Part shown: positions 1 to 6,138 of the stretch, piece by piece
How positions within the stretch are numbered: position 1 is the stretch's first letter
Layout of the letters: each line of letters begins with the position of its first letter
Origin: Gammaproteobacteria bacterium
Lineage (GTDB): Bacteria; Pseudomonadota; Gammaproteobacteria; Eutrophobiales; Eutrophobiaceae
Length of the DNA: 6,408 nucleotides
NCBI GenBank assembly: GCA_009843675.1
Contig: VYCZ01000250.1
Location: forward strand, 1 to 6,408
Direction of reading: 5' to 3'
Notes under the pieces: generated by a model
The model's input: only the letters and a program-made list of their open reading frames with translations
Database searches by the model: none
Told to the model about the DNA's origin: nothing
Program-made: the position numbers and the translations under genes

Positions 1-464
1 TTAAACAACACATCCCCCACGATGGCGATTTTCGATGTGTCTTCGTAAAATACAATATGTCCGGGAGTATGTCCCGGGCAATGGCGCACCTCCATCCTGA
101 TCTCTCCCAGCGTGACCTCATCGCCGTCTTCAAGCCAGCGGTCCGGCGTAAACGGCGATGACGAGGGAAAACCGAACATGGCGCCCTGCTCTTCCAGCAG
201 GTCAATCCAGAACTTATCTTCCCGTTGCGGTCCCTCAACGGGCAGCCCCGTGGATGCAGACAGTTCCGCCACCCCTCCCGCATGGTCGATATGCGCGTGC
301 GTGACCAGAATCTTCTCCAGTTTTACCCCAAGGACTTCAACCTGCGCCATGATCCGGTCCAGGTCGCCGCCGGGGTCGACGATGGCGGCCCGGTTTGTCC
401 TTTCACACTGCAGGATGGTGGAATTCTGCTGAAAAGGCGTGACAGGTATAATCGTTACTTTCAT
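1..464 (-). CDS. MBL-fold metallo-hydrolase, YcbL / glyoxalase II-like (partial, 3' end off the window)
   Basis: Reading the minus strand from ATG at 464-462 gives an open frame of 154 codons to the window edge, with no stop. The start reads MKVTIIPVTPFQQN. The metallo-beta-lactamase zinc motif THAHIDH is at residues 55-61, PGHTPGH at 130-136 and GDVLF at 150-154. The phrases VDPGGD (29-34), EGPQREDKFW (77-86) and TPDRWL (106-111) match my memory of E. coli YcbL (about 215 aa), a small glyoxalase II-like hydrolase. About 60 residues, including the last metal ligands, should lie beyond the left edge. Known family members hydrolyse thioesters such as S-lactoylglutathione or related compounds; the substrate here is unknown. 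The ATG overlaps the sfsA stop as ATGA and has no clear Shine-Dalgarno sequence, so translation is probably coupled to sfsA. It is a soluble cytoplasmic protein; no signal peptide is seen. Confidence 0.93.
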   Translation of the reverse strand, partial: MKVTIIPVTPFQQNSTILQCERTNRAAIVDPGGDLDRIMAQVEVLGVKLEKILVTHAHIDHAGGVAELSASTGLPVEGPQREDKFWIDLLEEQGAMFGFPSSSPFTPDRWLEDGDEVTLGEIRMEVRHCPGHTPGHIVFYEDTSKIAIVGDVLF

Positions 465-1174
465 ATTTCAGTTGTCGCTACCGGCAGCTCGGTATCGATC
501 CTGATTTCGTCCGTATAGACGTGTGCGCGCCATGCAACAGCTTCCACGCCGGCATCGATTGCCTGTCTCAATGTGGCGCCGTATTTTTTATCTATGCTGT
601 CGGCGGGCCGAACTTCATAAACGTCTTTTCTCTGGACGCAGAAGCAGATTACCGCGCGTTTCCCCTCCGTAACAACTTGCGCCAGTTCGCGCAGGTGTTT
701 GCTGCCGCGCTCACTGACCGCGTCAGGGAAATAGCCGATGCCCTCCCGCGCAAGCGTTACGTTTTTGATTTCAACGTAACAGTCCGGTTTCTCACCGCTC
801 TCCAGCAACAGGTCGATGCGGCTGTTTTCCGCGCCGTAGCGAACTTCTTCCCTGATGATGTCATATCCCTGCAGTTCCTTGATAGTTCCATTCTGTATTG
901 CTTCACCGATCAGTTTATTCGGCAGGCCCGTGTTGATACCGACCATGACTCCCGGAACCGCCTCAACCAGCTCCCAACTCAAGGCGTATTTGCGCTTCGG
1001 GTTGCCGGAGTTCGACAGCCAGACTGGAGAACCGGGCTCGCAGCAACCCAGCATGGAACCGGTATTGGGGGTGTGCGCGGTAACGATACTTCCGTCATCA
1101 AGCTCAACGTCGGCCAGGAAACGTTTGTAACGTTTGATCAATGTCCCCTGTACCAGGGCCTGGTTAAATCGCAT
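461..1174 (-). CDS. sfsA: SfsA family protein (sugar fermentation stimulation protein / DNA-RNA nuclease)
   Basis: 237 aa, close to the usual SfsA length of about 234. The N-terminal half is the OB-fold-like nucleic-acid-binding part and carries HTPNTGSM at residues 34-41. The C-terminal half resembles a PD-(D/E)xK nuclease fold: SRIDLLL at 118-124 (Asp121), VEIKNVTL at 134-141 (Glu135, Lys137) and the family signature FPDAVSERGSKHLREL at 149-164. E. coli SfsA was first described as a stimulator of maltose metabolism, and family members are annotated as sugar-nonspecific nucleases; the cellular role is not settled. The frame is open upstream to 1336, but that extension is Arg-rich, lies inside phaC and is outside the family. 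The ATG at 1174-1172 starts exactly where SfsA proteins start and overlaps the phaC stop as TGATG. No Shine-Dalgarno is visible, so coupling to phaC translation is likely. Its stop overlaps the next gene by 4 bases. Confidence 0.95.
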   Translation of the reverse strand: MRFNQALVQGTLIKRYKRFLADVELDDGSIVTAHTPNTGSMLGCCEPGSPVWLSNSGNPKRKYALSWELVEAVPGVMVGINTGLPNKLIGEAIQNGTIKELQGYDIIREEVRYGAENSRIDLLLESGEKPDCYVEIKNVTLAREGIGYFPDAVSERGSKHLRELAQVVTEGKRAVICFCVQRKDVYEVRPADSIDKKYGATLRQAIDAGVEAVAWRAHVYTDEIRIDTELPVATTEI

Positions 1175-2775
1175 CAAAAGCTGAGCTTTACATAACTGCC
1201 CGGTGCATCCTCGATGACCGGCCGGCCATTGTTGCCTGGCTGACGCGCGGGAATTTTTTCTCCGGCATATTGTTCCAGCCACGCCTGCCAGTCGGGCCAC
1301 CAGGAACCGGCATGCTGTTCGGCGCCGGCGCGCCACTCGCCGGAGGGGACATCAACATCCGGCCCGGTGTAATAGCCGTACTTGTTTGCCTCGGGCGGAT
1401 TGATGATGCCGGCAATATGGCCTGATTTGCCAAGCACGAACCTGACCGGCCCGGACAGCAGTTGCGCACCCAGGTAGGTGCCCTCCCAGGGCGCGATATG
1501 ATCTTCTTCCGTGGAAATAAAGTACGCTGGGGTTTGAATGGCGCTGACGTCGATGGGGATGCCGGCCACGTTCAATCCGCCCGGTTCCCTGAATTCATTT
1601 TTCAGGTACATGGTGCGCAGGTAAGTGCTGTGCATCCTGGCCGGGAGACGGGTGGAATCGGCATTCCAGTACAGCAGGTCGAACGGAAACGGTTCCTTGC
1701 CAAGCAGGTAATTGCGTATATAGAAGGACCAGATCAGGTCATTGGCGCGCAACATATTGAAGGTGGCGGCCATTTCCTTGCCATCATGGTAGCCCCTTTC
1801 ACTCATGGTGTTTTCCAGGTTCTCCAGTTGCGCTTCATCAATGAAAACGCCGAGGTCTCCGGGGATGGAGAAATCGATGAGGGAAACGAAAAACGTAGCC
1901 GATGCCGCGCGCGTATCGCCTGTTTCCTGCATGTATGCAAGTGTTGCAGCCAACAAGGTACCTCCGATGCAGTATCCAACCAGGTTGATGCCGGATGCGC
2001 CGGTGGCTTCCTCCACCGCATCGATGGATGCCAGCGCTCCTTCCGTCACATAGTCGGCAAAGTCCATCTGCGCCAGGTTTTCATCGGGATTTACCCAGGA
2101 AACGACAAACACCGTATGCCCCTGGTCCACAAGCCATTTGATCATTGAATTCTGTGGTTGCAGGTCCAGTACGTAATACTTGTTGATCCAGGGCGGGATT
2201 ATCAGGAGCGGTTGCTTGCAGGTCTGCGCGGTTGACGGTTCGAACTGGAGTAACTGGAGCAGATCATTCTGGAAAACCACCTTGCCTGGCGCGGTGGCGA
2301 CGTTCCTGCCCAGTTCAAACGCATCCCGGTCCGTCATGGTGATGCGCAACTGGCCGCTTTCAGCGTCAATATCATCGATAAAGTTCTGCATACCCTTGAG
2401 CAGGTTGTCTCCCTTGGATTCCAGGGTGGCCTCCAGCACCTCCGGGTTGGTAAGCAGGAAGTTCGTCGGCGACATGGCATCCACAAACTGCCTGGTATAA
2501 AACTTCACTTTTCTGGCAGTAGTCTCGTCAAATCCTTCCGTCTCCGCGACGGCGGTCTGTATGGCGTCGGCAGTGACCAGGTACGATTGTTTGATGAGGC
2601 TGAACAAAGGATTATCGTCCCAGGCCGGGTGTTTAAAACGGCGGTCCCCACTGTCGGGTTCCCTGACCGGCTCGCTTTCCTCACCCAGCATCGCTTTTGT
2701 GGTGTTAATCCAGAGATCGGAATACGCAGTCCAGGTGCGCATCTGCGCTTCAACCAGTTTTTCCAGTTCTGTCAT
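1174..2775 (-). CDS. phaC: Class I poly(3-hydroxyalkanoate) synthase PhaC
   Basis: 533 aa. It polymerises (R)-3-hydroxyacyl-CoA into PHA at the granule surface, releasing CoA. The N-terminal PhaC_N region has DRRFKHPAW (44-52) and NPLFSLIKQSYL (55-66). The alpha/beta-hydrolase core follows, with PPWINKYYVLDL (194-205), the lipase-like box GYCIGG with nucleophile Cys269, the acid Asp425 in STEEDHIAPW, and the general base His453 in KSGHIAGIINPP. The PPEANKYGYYT stretch (460-470) and the length fit class I enzymes using short-chain substrates. From memory of Cupriavidus necator PhaC (589 aa; Cys319, Asp480, His508), the 28-residue Asp-to-His spacing is the same, and the N-terminus is about 50 residues shorter. 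The start at 2775 is preferred because GGAG sits 7 bases upstream and the frame upstream reads back into the thiolase gene. It follows the thiolase by 13 bases. No phaB, phasin or phaR is in view. Confidence 0.97.
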   Translation of the reverse strand: MTELEKLVEAQMRTWTAYSDLWINTTKAMLGEESEPVREPDSGDRRFKHPAWDDNPLFSLIKQSYLVTADAIQTAVAETEGFDETTARKVKFYTRQFVDAMSPTNFLLTNPEVLEATLESKGDNLLKGMQNFIDDIDAESGQLRITMTDRDAFELGRNVATAPGKVVFQNDLLQLLQFEPSTAQTCKQPLLIIPPWINKYYVLDLQPQNSMIKWLVDQGHTVFVVSWVNPDENLAQMDFADYVTEGALASIDAVEEATGASGINLVGYCIGGTLLAATLAYMQETGDTRAASATFFVSLIDFSIPGDLGVFIDEAQLENLENTMSERGYHDGKEMAATFNMLRANDLIWSFYIRNYLLGKEPFPFDLLYWNADSTRLPARMHSTYLRTMYLKNEFREPGGLNVAGIPIDVSAIQTPAYFISTEEDHIAPWEGTYLGAQLLSGPVRFVLGKSGHIAGIINPPEANKYGYYTGPDVDVPSGEWRAGAEQHAGSWWPDWQAWLEQYAGEKIPARQPGNNGRPVIEDAPGSYVKLSF

Positions 2776-2782
2776 GGTAAGG

Positions 2783-2786
2783 CTCC
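2783..2786 (-). promoter_or_regulatory. Shine-Dalgarno of phaC
   Basis: On the minus strand GGAG lies 7 bases before the ATG at 2775-2773, within the 13-base gap after the thiolase stop. It decides the phaC start in favour of MTELEKL and against an open upstream ATG at 2850 that would lie inside the thiolase gene. Confidence 0.75.
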
Positions 2787-2788
2787 GG

Positions 2789-3973
2789 TCAGGCGACTTC
2801 GAACAGTCCCGCGGCGCCCATGCCGCCACCGACGCACATTGTGCAGACAACGTAGCGGCCGCCGCGCCGTTTGCCTTCTATCAGCGCATGGGCAACCATG
2901 CGGTTTCCGGACATGCCGTACGGATGGCCGATGGAGATCGCGCCGCCGTTCACGTTAAGTATTTCATCGGGTATCCCCAGTTTGTCCCGGCAATAAACCA
3001 CCTGAACCGCAAAGGCTTCGTTCAGTTCCCACAGGTCGATATCATCCATGGCCAGTCCGTTCTGCTTCAGCAGTTTCGGCACCGCGTAAACCGGACCGAT
3101 ACCCATTTCATCAGGCTCCAGGCCGGCCACGGCAATGCCGCGATAGATGCCCAGCGGCTCCAGGTTTCTTTGTTCGGCCAGGCGCCCGTCCATCACGACG
3201 CAGGCAGAGGCACCGTCCGACAGTTGGCTGGCATTCCCGGCGGTAATGCAGCCGCCTTCAATTACCGGAGCCAACCCCTGCAAACCCTCCAGGGTTGTGT
3301 CCGGACGATTGCCTTCATCCTGTTCCAGGACAACCTCATGGTAGCTTACTTTTCCGGTTTCCTTGTTGAGTACGGCCTTGGTTGTTGCCAGGGGAGCCAG
3401 TTCTTTGTCAAATTTACCGGATTGCTGGGCGGAGGCAGTGCGTTGCTGGCTTTGCAGTGCGAACTCATCCTGGGTTTCCCGGCTGATCCCGTAACGCCGG
3501 GCCACCGTTTCTGCAGTCTGCAACATGGGCATATAGGCATGCGCGCTGTGCTTTGTAACCTCCTCGTCGGTACTTTTGCTTACCAGTCCGAAAGCGTCGT
3601 TCTGTACCAGGCTGATGGAATCAAGCCCTGCGGCTGCGACCACGGGAGTATGATCGAGTATCACTTGCTTTGCAGCGTTGGCGATAGCGATCATGCCCGA
3701 TGAGCATTGCCGGTCAAGAGACATGGCGCTTGTCGAGGCAGGCAACCCTGCCGCGAAGGCGCTGGTCCTGCCGATATTCCAGCCGGTCGTTCCCATTTGC
3801 ATGGCGCAACCCATGATGACGTCCTCGACTTCTCCCGACTCCAGGCCGGCGCGCTGCACGGCCTCACGGATGACATGACCGCCCAGGGTGGGCGCCTTGG
3901 TATTATTGAATGCGCCGCGCCATGCCTTGCCGATGGGCGTACGCGCGGCGGCTGCGATAACTGCTTCTTTCAT
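2789..3973 (-). CDS. Thiolase, acetyl-CoA acetyltransferase type (PhaA/AtoB-like)
   Basis: 394 aa, the normal length for a biosynthetic thiolase. The N-terminus [17 protein letters not shown] is typical. The catalytic nucleophile is Cys90 in DRQCSSGM (87-94), with NEAFA at 318-322, His350 in GHPYGMSG (349-356) and Cys380 in [10 protein letters not shown] (380-389). From memory these correspond to Cys89, His348 and Cys378 of Zoogloea PhaA. The likely reaction is condensation of two acetyl-CoA to acetoacetyl-CoA, or the reverse. Immediately upstream of phaC, it probably supplies the first step of PHA precursor synthesis. The loop GHPYGMSG differs from the usual GHPIGASG form, and LSDGASA (251-257) replaces the common INDGAAA form. 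This could mean a different acyl-chain preference, so a degradative 3-ketoacyl-CoA thiolase (FadA-like) is the main alternative; I therefore give no symbol. AGGAGA stands just before the ATG. The gap to leuD is 12 bases. Confidence 0.92.
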   Translation of the reverse strand: MKEAVIAAAARTPIGKAWRGAFNNTKAPTLGGHVIREAVQRAGLESGEVEDVIMGCAMQMGTTGWNIGRTSAFAAGLPASTSAMSLDRQCSSGMIAIANAAKQVILDHTPVVAAAGLDSISLVQNDAFGLVSKSTDEEVTKHSAHAYMPMLQTAETVARRYGISRETQDEFALQSQQRTASAQQSGKFDKELAPLATTKAVLNKETGKVSYHEVVLEQDEGNRPDTTLEGLQGLAPVIEGGCITAGNASQLSDGASACVVMDGRLAEQRNLEPLGIYRGIAVAGLEPDEMGIGPVYAVPKLLKQNGLAMDDIDLWELNEAFAVQVVYCRDKLGIPDEILNVNGGAISIGHPYGMSGNRMVAHALIEGKRRGGRYVVCTMCVGGGMGAAGLFEVA

Positions 3974-3977
3974 GCTG

Positions 3978-3983
3978 TCTCCT
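3978..3983 (-). promoter_or_regulatory. Shine-Dalgarno of the thiolase gene
   Basis: On the minus strand AGGAGA ends 4 bases before the ATG at 3973-3971, inside the 12-base gap after the leuD stop (3988-3986). It is the best ribosome site in the cluster and suggests that the thiolase is translated independently of leuD. Confidence 0.75.
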
Positions 3984-3985
3984 GT

Positions 3986-4633
3986 TCAGTTCAGGTCCGG
4001 GAACAACCAGGGCCTTTGCGCCGCCCTTTGTCGCTCATACTCACGTATCAGGTCGCCCTGTTCCAGGGTGATGCCGATATCATCCTGGCCCTGCAGCAGC
4101 CTTTCCTTGAGCGCAGCGCCGATATCGAACGTTAATTCTTCGCCTGAGGGCGCAGTGATTGTCTGGGAGGGCAAATCGACTTTCAGACGATATCCTTCGT
4201 TCGCTTCGACTTCACTGAACAGATGTTCTACCTGTTGCACGGAAAGAGTGATGGCTAACAGGCCGTTCTTGCCCGCATTGGAAAAAAAGATGTCGCCGTA
4301 ACTCGGCGCAATCACACAGCGAAACCCGTATTCATACAAGGCCCAGACTGCGTGTTCCCTGGATGAACCGCAGCCGAAATTCTCCCGCGCAAGGAGTATT
4401 TGCGCTCCCTGGTAACGCGGCAGGTTCAGCACGAATTCCTCCCGCAACGGGCGCCGGCTGCAATCCTGTTCCGGCTCCCCGACGTCAAGATAACGCCAGG
4501 AATCGAACAGGTTCGGGCCGAAACCGGTGCGCCTGACGGATTTCAGGAATTGCTTGGGAATGATGGCGTCGGTATCGACGTTGGACCTGTCCAGCGGCGC
4601 CACCAGTCCGTGAATCTTAGTGAATGCCTGCAT
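3986..4633 (-). CDS. leuD: 3-isopropylmalate dehydratase small subunit LeuD
   Basis: 215 aa, as expected for the beta/gamma-proteobacterial form. With LeuC it interconverts 2- and 3-isopropylmalate in leucine synthesis in the cytoplasm; LeuD supplies the swivelling aconitase-type domain. Seen in order: [20 protein letters not shown] (9-28), [14 protein letters not shown] (36-49), the signature [14 protein letters not shown] (82-95), and [19 protein letters not shown] (108-126). Two spots depart from the form I remember: EHAVWAL where EHAPWAL is usual (Val96), and SNAGKNGLL where a form like NNSFKNGLL is usual. The ATG at 4633 gives the family N-terminus [16 protein letters not shown] weak GGGTG lies 7 bases upstream in the 21-base gap after leuC. 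The next gene downstream is the thiolase rather than leuB. Confidence 0.96.
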   Translation of the reverse strand: MQAFTKIHGLVAPLDRSNVDTDAIIPKQFLKSVRRTGFGPNLFDSWRYLDVGEPEQDCSRRPLREEFVLNLPRYQGAQILLARENFGCGSSREHAVWALYEYGFRCVIAPSYGDIFFSNAGKNGLLAITLSVQQVEHLFSEVEANEGYRLKVDLPSQTITAPSGEELTFDIGAALKERLLQGQDDIGITLEQGDLIREYERQRAAQRPWLFPDLN

Positions 4634-4654
4634 ATTTATTCACCCGCATATAAC

Positions 4655-6058
4655 TCAAATTATGTCACGCACGTCGATAAAGTGACCGGTTATGCCCGCC
4701 GCGGCCGCCATGGCCGGGCTGACCAGGTGGGTGCGGCCACCTGCGCCCTGTCTGCCCTCGAAATTGCGATTGGAAGTGGACGCGCAGCGTTCGCCCGCAT
4801 CCAGCCTGTCATCATTCATGCCCAGGCACATGGAGCATCCCGGTTCGCGCCATTCAAAACCGGCATCCAGAAAAATCCTGTCCAGTCCCTCCGCCTCGGC
4901 CTGGCGCTTGACCAGCCCGGACCCGGGCACCACCAGGGCCTGTCTTACGTTCTGCGCCCGCCGTTTGCCGGCAACTACGCGGGCGGCTTCCCTCAGGTCC
5001 TCGATGCGCGAATTGGTGCATGAGCCTATGAATATCCTGTCCGGCCTGATATCGCGGATCGGCGTGCCCGGACGTAAATCCATATAGGACAGGGCATTCG
5101 ACATGCCCTCTCTCTTTACCGGGTCAGGCTCGTCCGCGGGGTCCGGGACCTTGTCATGCACTGACGCGACCATCTCCGGCGAGGTGCCCCAGGTGACACA
5201 GGGCTGCACCCGACCGGCGTCAATCTCGATGCTATGGTCAAATAACGCACCAGGGTCACTGCGCAGCGACCTCCACACGGCCACCGCCCTGTCCCAGTCG
5301 CTTCCGGCCGGCGCGAACGGACGCCCCCTGACGTATTCAATGGTCTTTTCGTCCACGGCGACCAGTCCTGAACGGGCGCCGGCTTCAATGGCCATGTTGC
5401 ACAAGGTCATGCGCCCTTCCATGGACAGGGCGCTGACGCCGTCGCCTGTGAATTCGATTGCGCAGCCCGCGCCGCCCGCCGTGCCGACCCTGCCGATGAT
5501 GTGCAGCACCAGGTCTTTTGCGGTAATCCCGGGCGCCAGTGTATTGGCTACATGTATACGCATGTTTTTCAATTTTGGCGCCACCAGGGTCTGGGTGGCC
5601 AGGACATGCTCCACCTCGGAAGTACCTATACCCATGGCAAGAGCGGCCAGCGCGCCGTTCGTGGTAGTATGGGAATCGCCGCACACTATCGTCATACCGG
5701 GCAGGCACGCACCCTGCTCCGGGCCTATGACATGAACTATACCCTGTCGTTCATCAGACAATTCGATATAGGGAATACGCCATTCCCTGGCATTTCTGTC
5801 CAGGGCATCCAGTTGCTTCTTTGAAACCGGATCCTGTATGGAATGCCTGTTGTGTGTGGGTACGTTGTGATCAGGCACTGCCAGGCTGGCAGCACGGCGC
5901 CAGGGGGTGCGTCCGGCCAGTTTCAGCCCTTCAAAAGCCTGTGGCGATGTTACCTCATGCACCAGGTGGCGGTCTATGTAAAGCAGGCAAGTGCCGTTAC
6001 CATAGTCCCTGACTACATGTTCATCCCACAATTTGTCATAAAGTGTTTTTGCCTTCAT
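4655..6058 (-). CDS. leuC: 3-isopropylmalate dehydratase large subunit LeuC
   Basis: 467 aa, against 466 in E. coli. It is the catalytic [4Fe-4S] subunit of isopropylmalate isomerase. The N-terminus reads [16 protein letters not shown], followed by [19 protein letters not shown] (27-45), [19 protein letters not shown] (125-143), [12 protein letters not shown] (147-158), [14 protein letters not shown] (212-225) and VTWGTSPE (288-295). Cluster ligands are Cys347 in [11 protein letters not shown] and Cys408 and Cys411 in [10 protein letters not shown]. The C-terminal stretch from [16 protein letters not shown] to SPAMAAAA matches the family closely. Unusual points are Asn134 in TTTNGA, where His (TATHGA or STHGA) is usual, and GAGCAIEF (196-203), where GTGHVIEF is usual. 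The frame stays open to an ATG at 6145, but that would overlap the divergent gene; 6058 gives the family N-terminus. Only a poor ribosome site (TTGGATCC) precedes it. It is the first gene of the leftward cluster. Confidence 0.96.
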   Translation of the reverse strand: MKAKTLYDKLWDEHVVRDYGNGTCLLYIDRHLVHEVTSPQAFEGLKLAGRTPWRRAASLAVPDHNVPTHNRHSIQDPVSKKQLDALDRNAREWRIPYIELSDERQGIVHVIGPEQGACLPGMTIVCGDSHTTTNGALAALAMGIGTSEVEHVLATQTLVAPKLKNMRIHVANTLAPGITAKDLVLHIIGRVGTAGGAGCAIEFTGDGVSALSMEGRMTLCNMAIEAGARSGLVAVDEKTIEYVRGRPFAPAGSDWDRAVAVWRSLRSDPGALFDHSIEIDAGRVQPCVTWGTSPEMVASVHDKVPDPADEPDPVKREGMSNALSYMDLRPGTPIRDIRPDRIFIGSCTNSRIEDLREAARVVAGKRRAQNVRQALVVPGSGLVKRQAEAEGLDRIFLDAGFEWREPGCSMCLGMNDDRLDAGERCASTSNRNFEGRQGAGGRTHLVSPAMAAAAGITGHFIDVRDII

Positions 6059-6068
6059 GGATCCAAGT

Positions 6069-6094
6069 GTCACGGAAAGCGTATTCTCCGTGAC
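6069..6094. repeat. Inverted repeat in the leuC leader, 8-bp arms and 10-base loop
   Basis: GTCACGGA at 6069-6076 and TCCGTGAC at 6087-6094 are perfect reverse complements separated by 10 bases. The repeat ends 10 bases before the leuC ATG. It could be an operator dyad for a regulator of leuC or a hairpin in the leuC leader RNA. No T-run follows on either side, so it is not a standard intrinsic terminator. The binding factor is not identified. Confidence 0.6.
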
Positions 6095-6111
6095 CGGGTT
6101 TTTGAGTACAA
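6083..6111 (-). promoter_or_regulatory. Candidate sigma-70 promoter for leuC
   Basis: On the minus strand TTGTAC (6111-6106) and GAGAAT (6088-6083) are 17 bases apart, with 3/6 and 4/6 consensus matches. This would start the RNA near 6076, inside the inverted repeat. A second option has ATGACA (6145-6140, 5/6) and TATAGC (6122-6117, 4/6), also 17 bases apart, giving a start near 6110 and a leader of about 50 bases containing the whole hairpin. Neither option is strong. The position before the first gene of the cluster is the main support. Confidence 0.3.
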
Positions 6112-6112
6112 T
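6084..6112 (+). promoter_or_regulatory. Candidate sigma-70 promoter for the Sel1-repeat gene
   Basis: TACAAT at 6107-6112 matches the -10 consensus at 5/6. The -35 position 17 bases upstream holds only TTCTCC (6084-6089, 3/6). Transcription would begin near 6119, about 20 bases before the ATG and inside the second inverted repeat. It overlaps the leuC promoter candidate on the other strand almost exactly, so the two would compete if both are real. Confidence 0.3.
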
Positions 6113-6136
6113 GGGCGCTATATTAACACAGCGCCC
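6113..6136. repeat. Inverted repeat before the Sel1-repeat gene, 7-bp arms and 10-base loop
   Basis: GGGCGCT at 6113-6119 and AGCGCCC at 6130-6136 are perfect reverse complements around a 10-base AT-rich loop (ATATTAACAC). The right arm ends 2 bases before the ATG at 6139. In the rightward RNA it would form a GC-rich hairpin directly against the start codon, which could block ribosome access; as DNA it could be an operator. Its centre lies 43 bp from that of the other inverted repeat, about four helical turns. The arm sequences are unrelated. Confidence 0.55.
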
Positions 6137-6138
6137 CC

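Noticed and set aside
521..1195. 224-codon open frame on the plus strand
   Set aside because: It is entirely antisense to sfsA, which matches its family end to end.
1175..1336. N-terminal extension of sfsA to an ATG at 1336
   Set aside because: The extra 54 residues are Arg-rich, lie within phaC and are not found in SfsA proteins.
1462..2148. 228-codon open frame on the plus strand
   Set aside because: It is antisense to the catalytic core of phaC, with no family resemblance.
2561..3703. 380-codon open frame on the plus strand
   Set aside because: It runs antisense to the thiolase and phaC, both of which have full catalytic motifs. Its translation shows no recognisable family and no ribosome site was seen. 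It is a by-product of codon bias on the opposite strand.
4400..5023. 207-codon open frame on the plus strand crossing the leuD-leuC gap
   Set aside because: It is antisense to two well-supported genes and has no domain I recognise.
5103..5735. 210-codon open frame on the plus strand
   Set aside because: It is antisense to leuC; its Ser/Pro/Ala-rich composition is typical of a shadow frame.
6113..6136. Intrinsic terminator at the GGGCGCT/AGCGCCC repeat
   Set aside because: No T-run follows on either strand, and the repeat lies between two divergent starts, where a terminator has no purpose.
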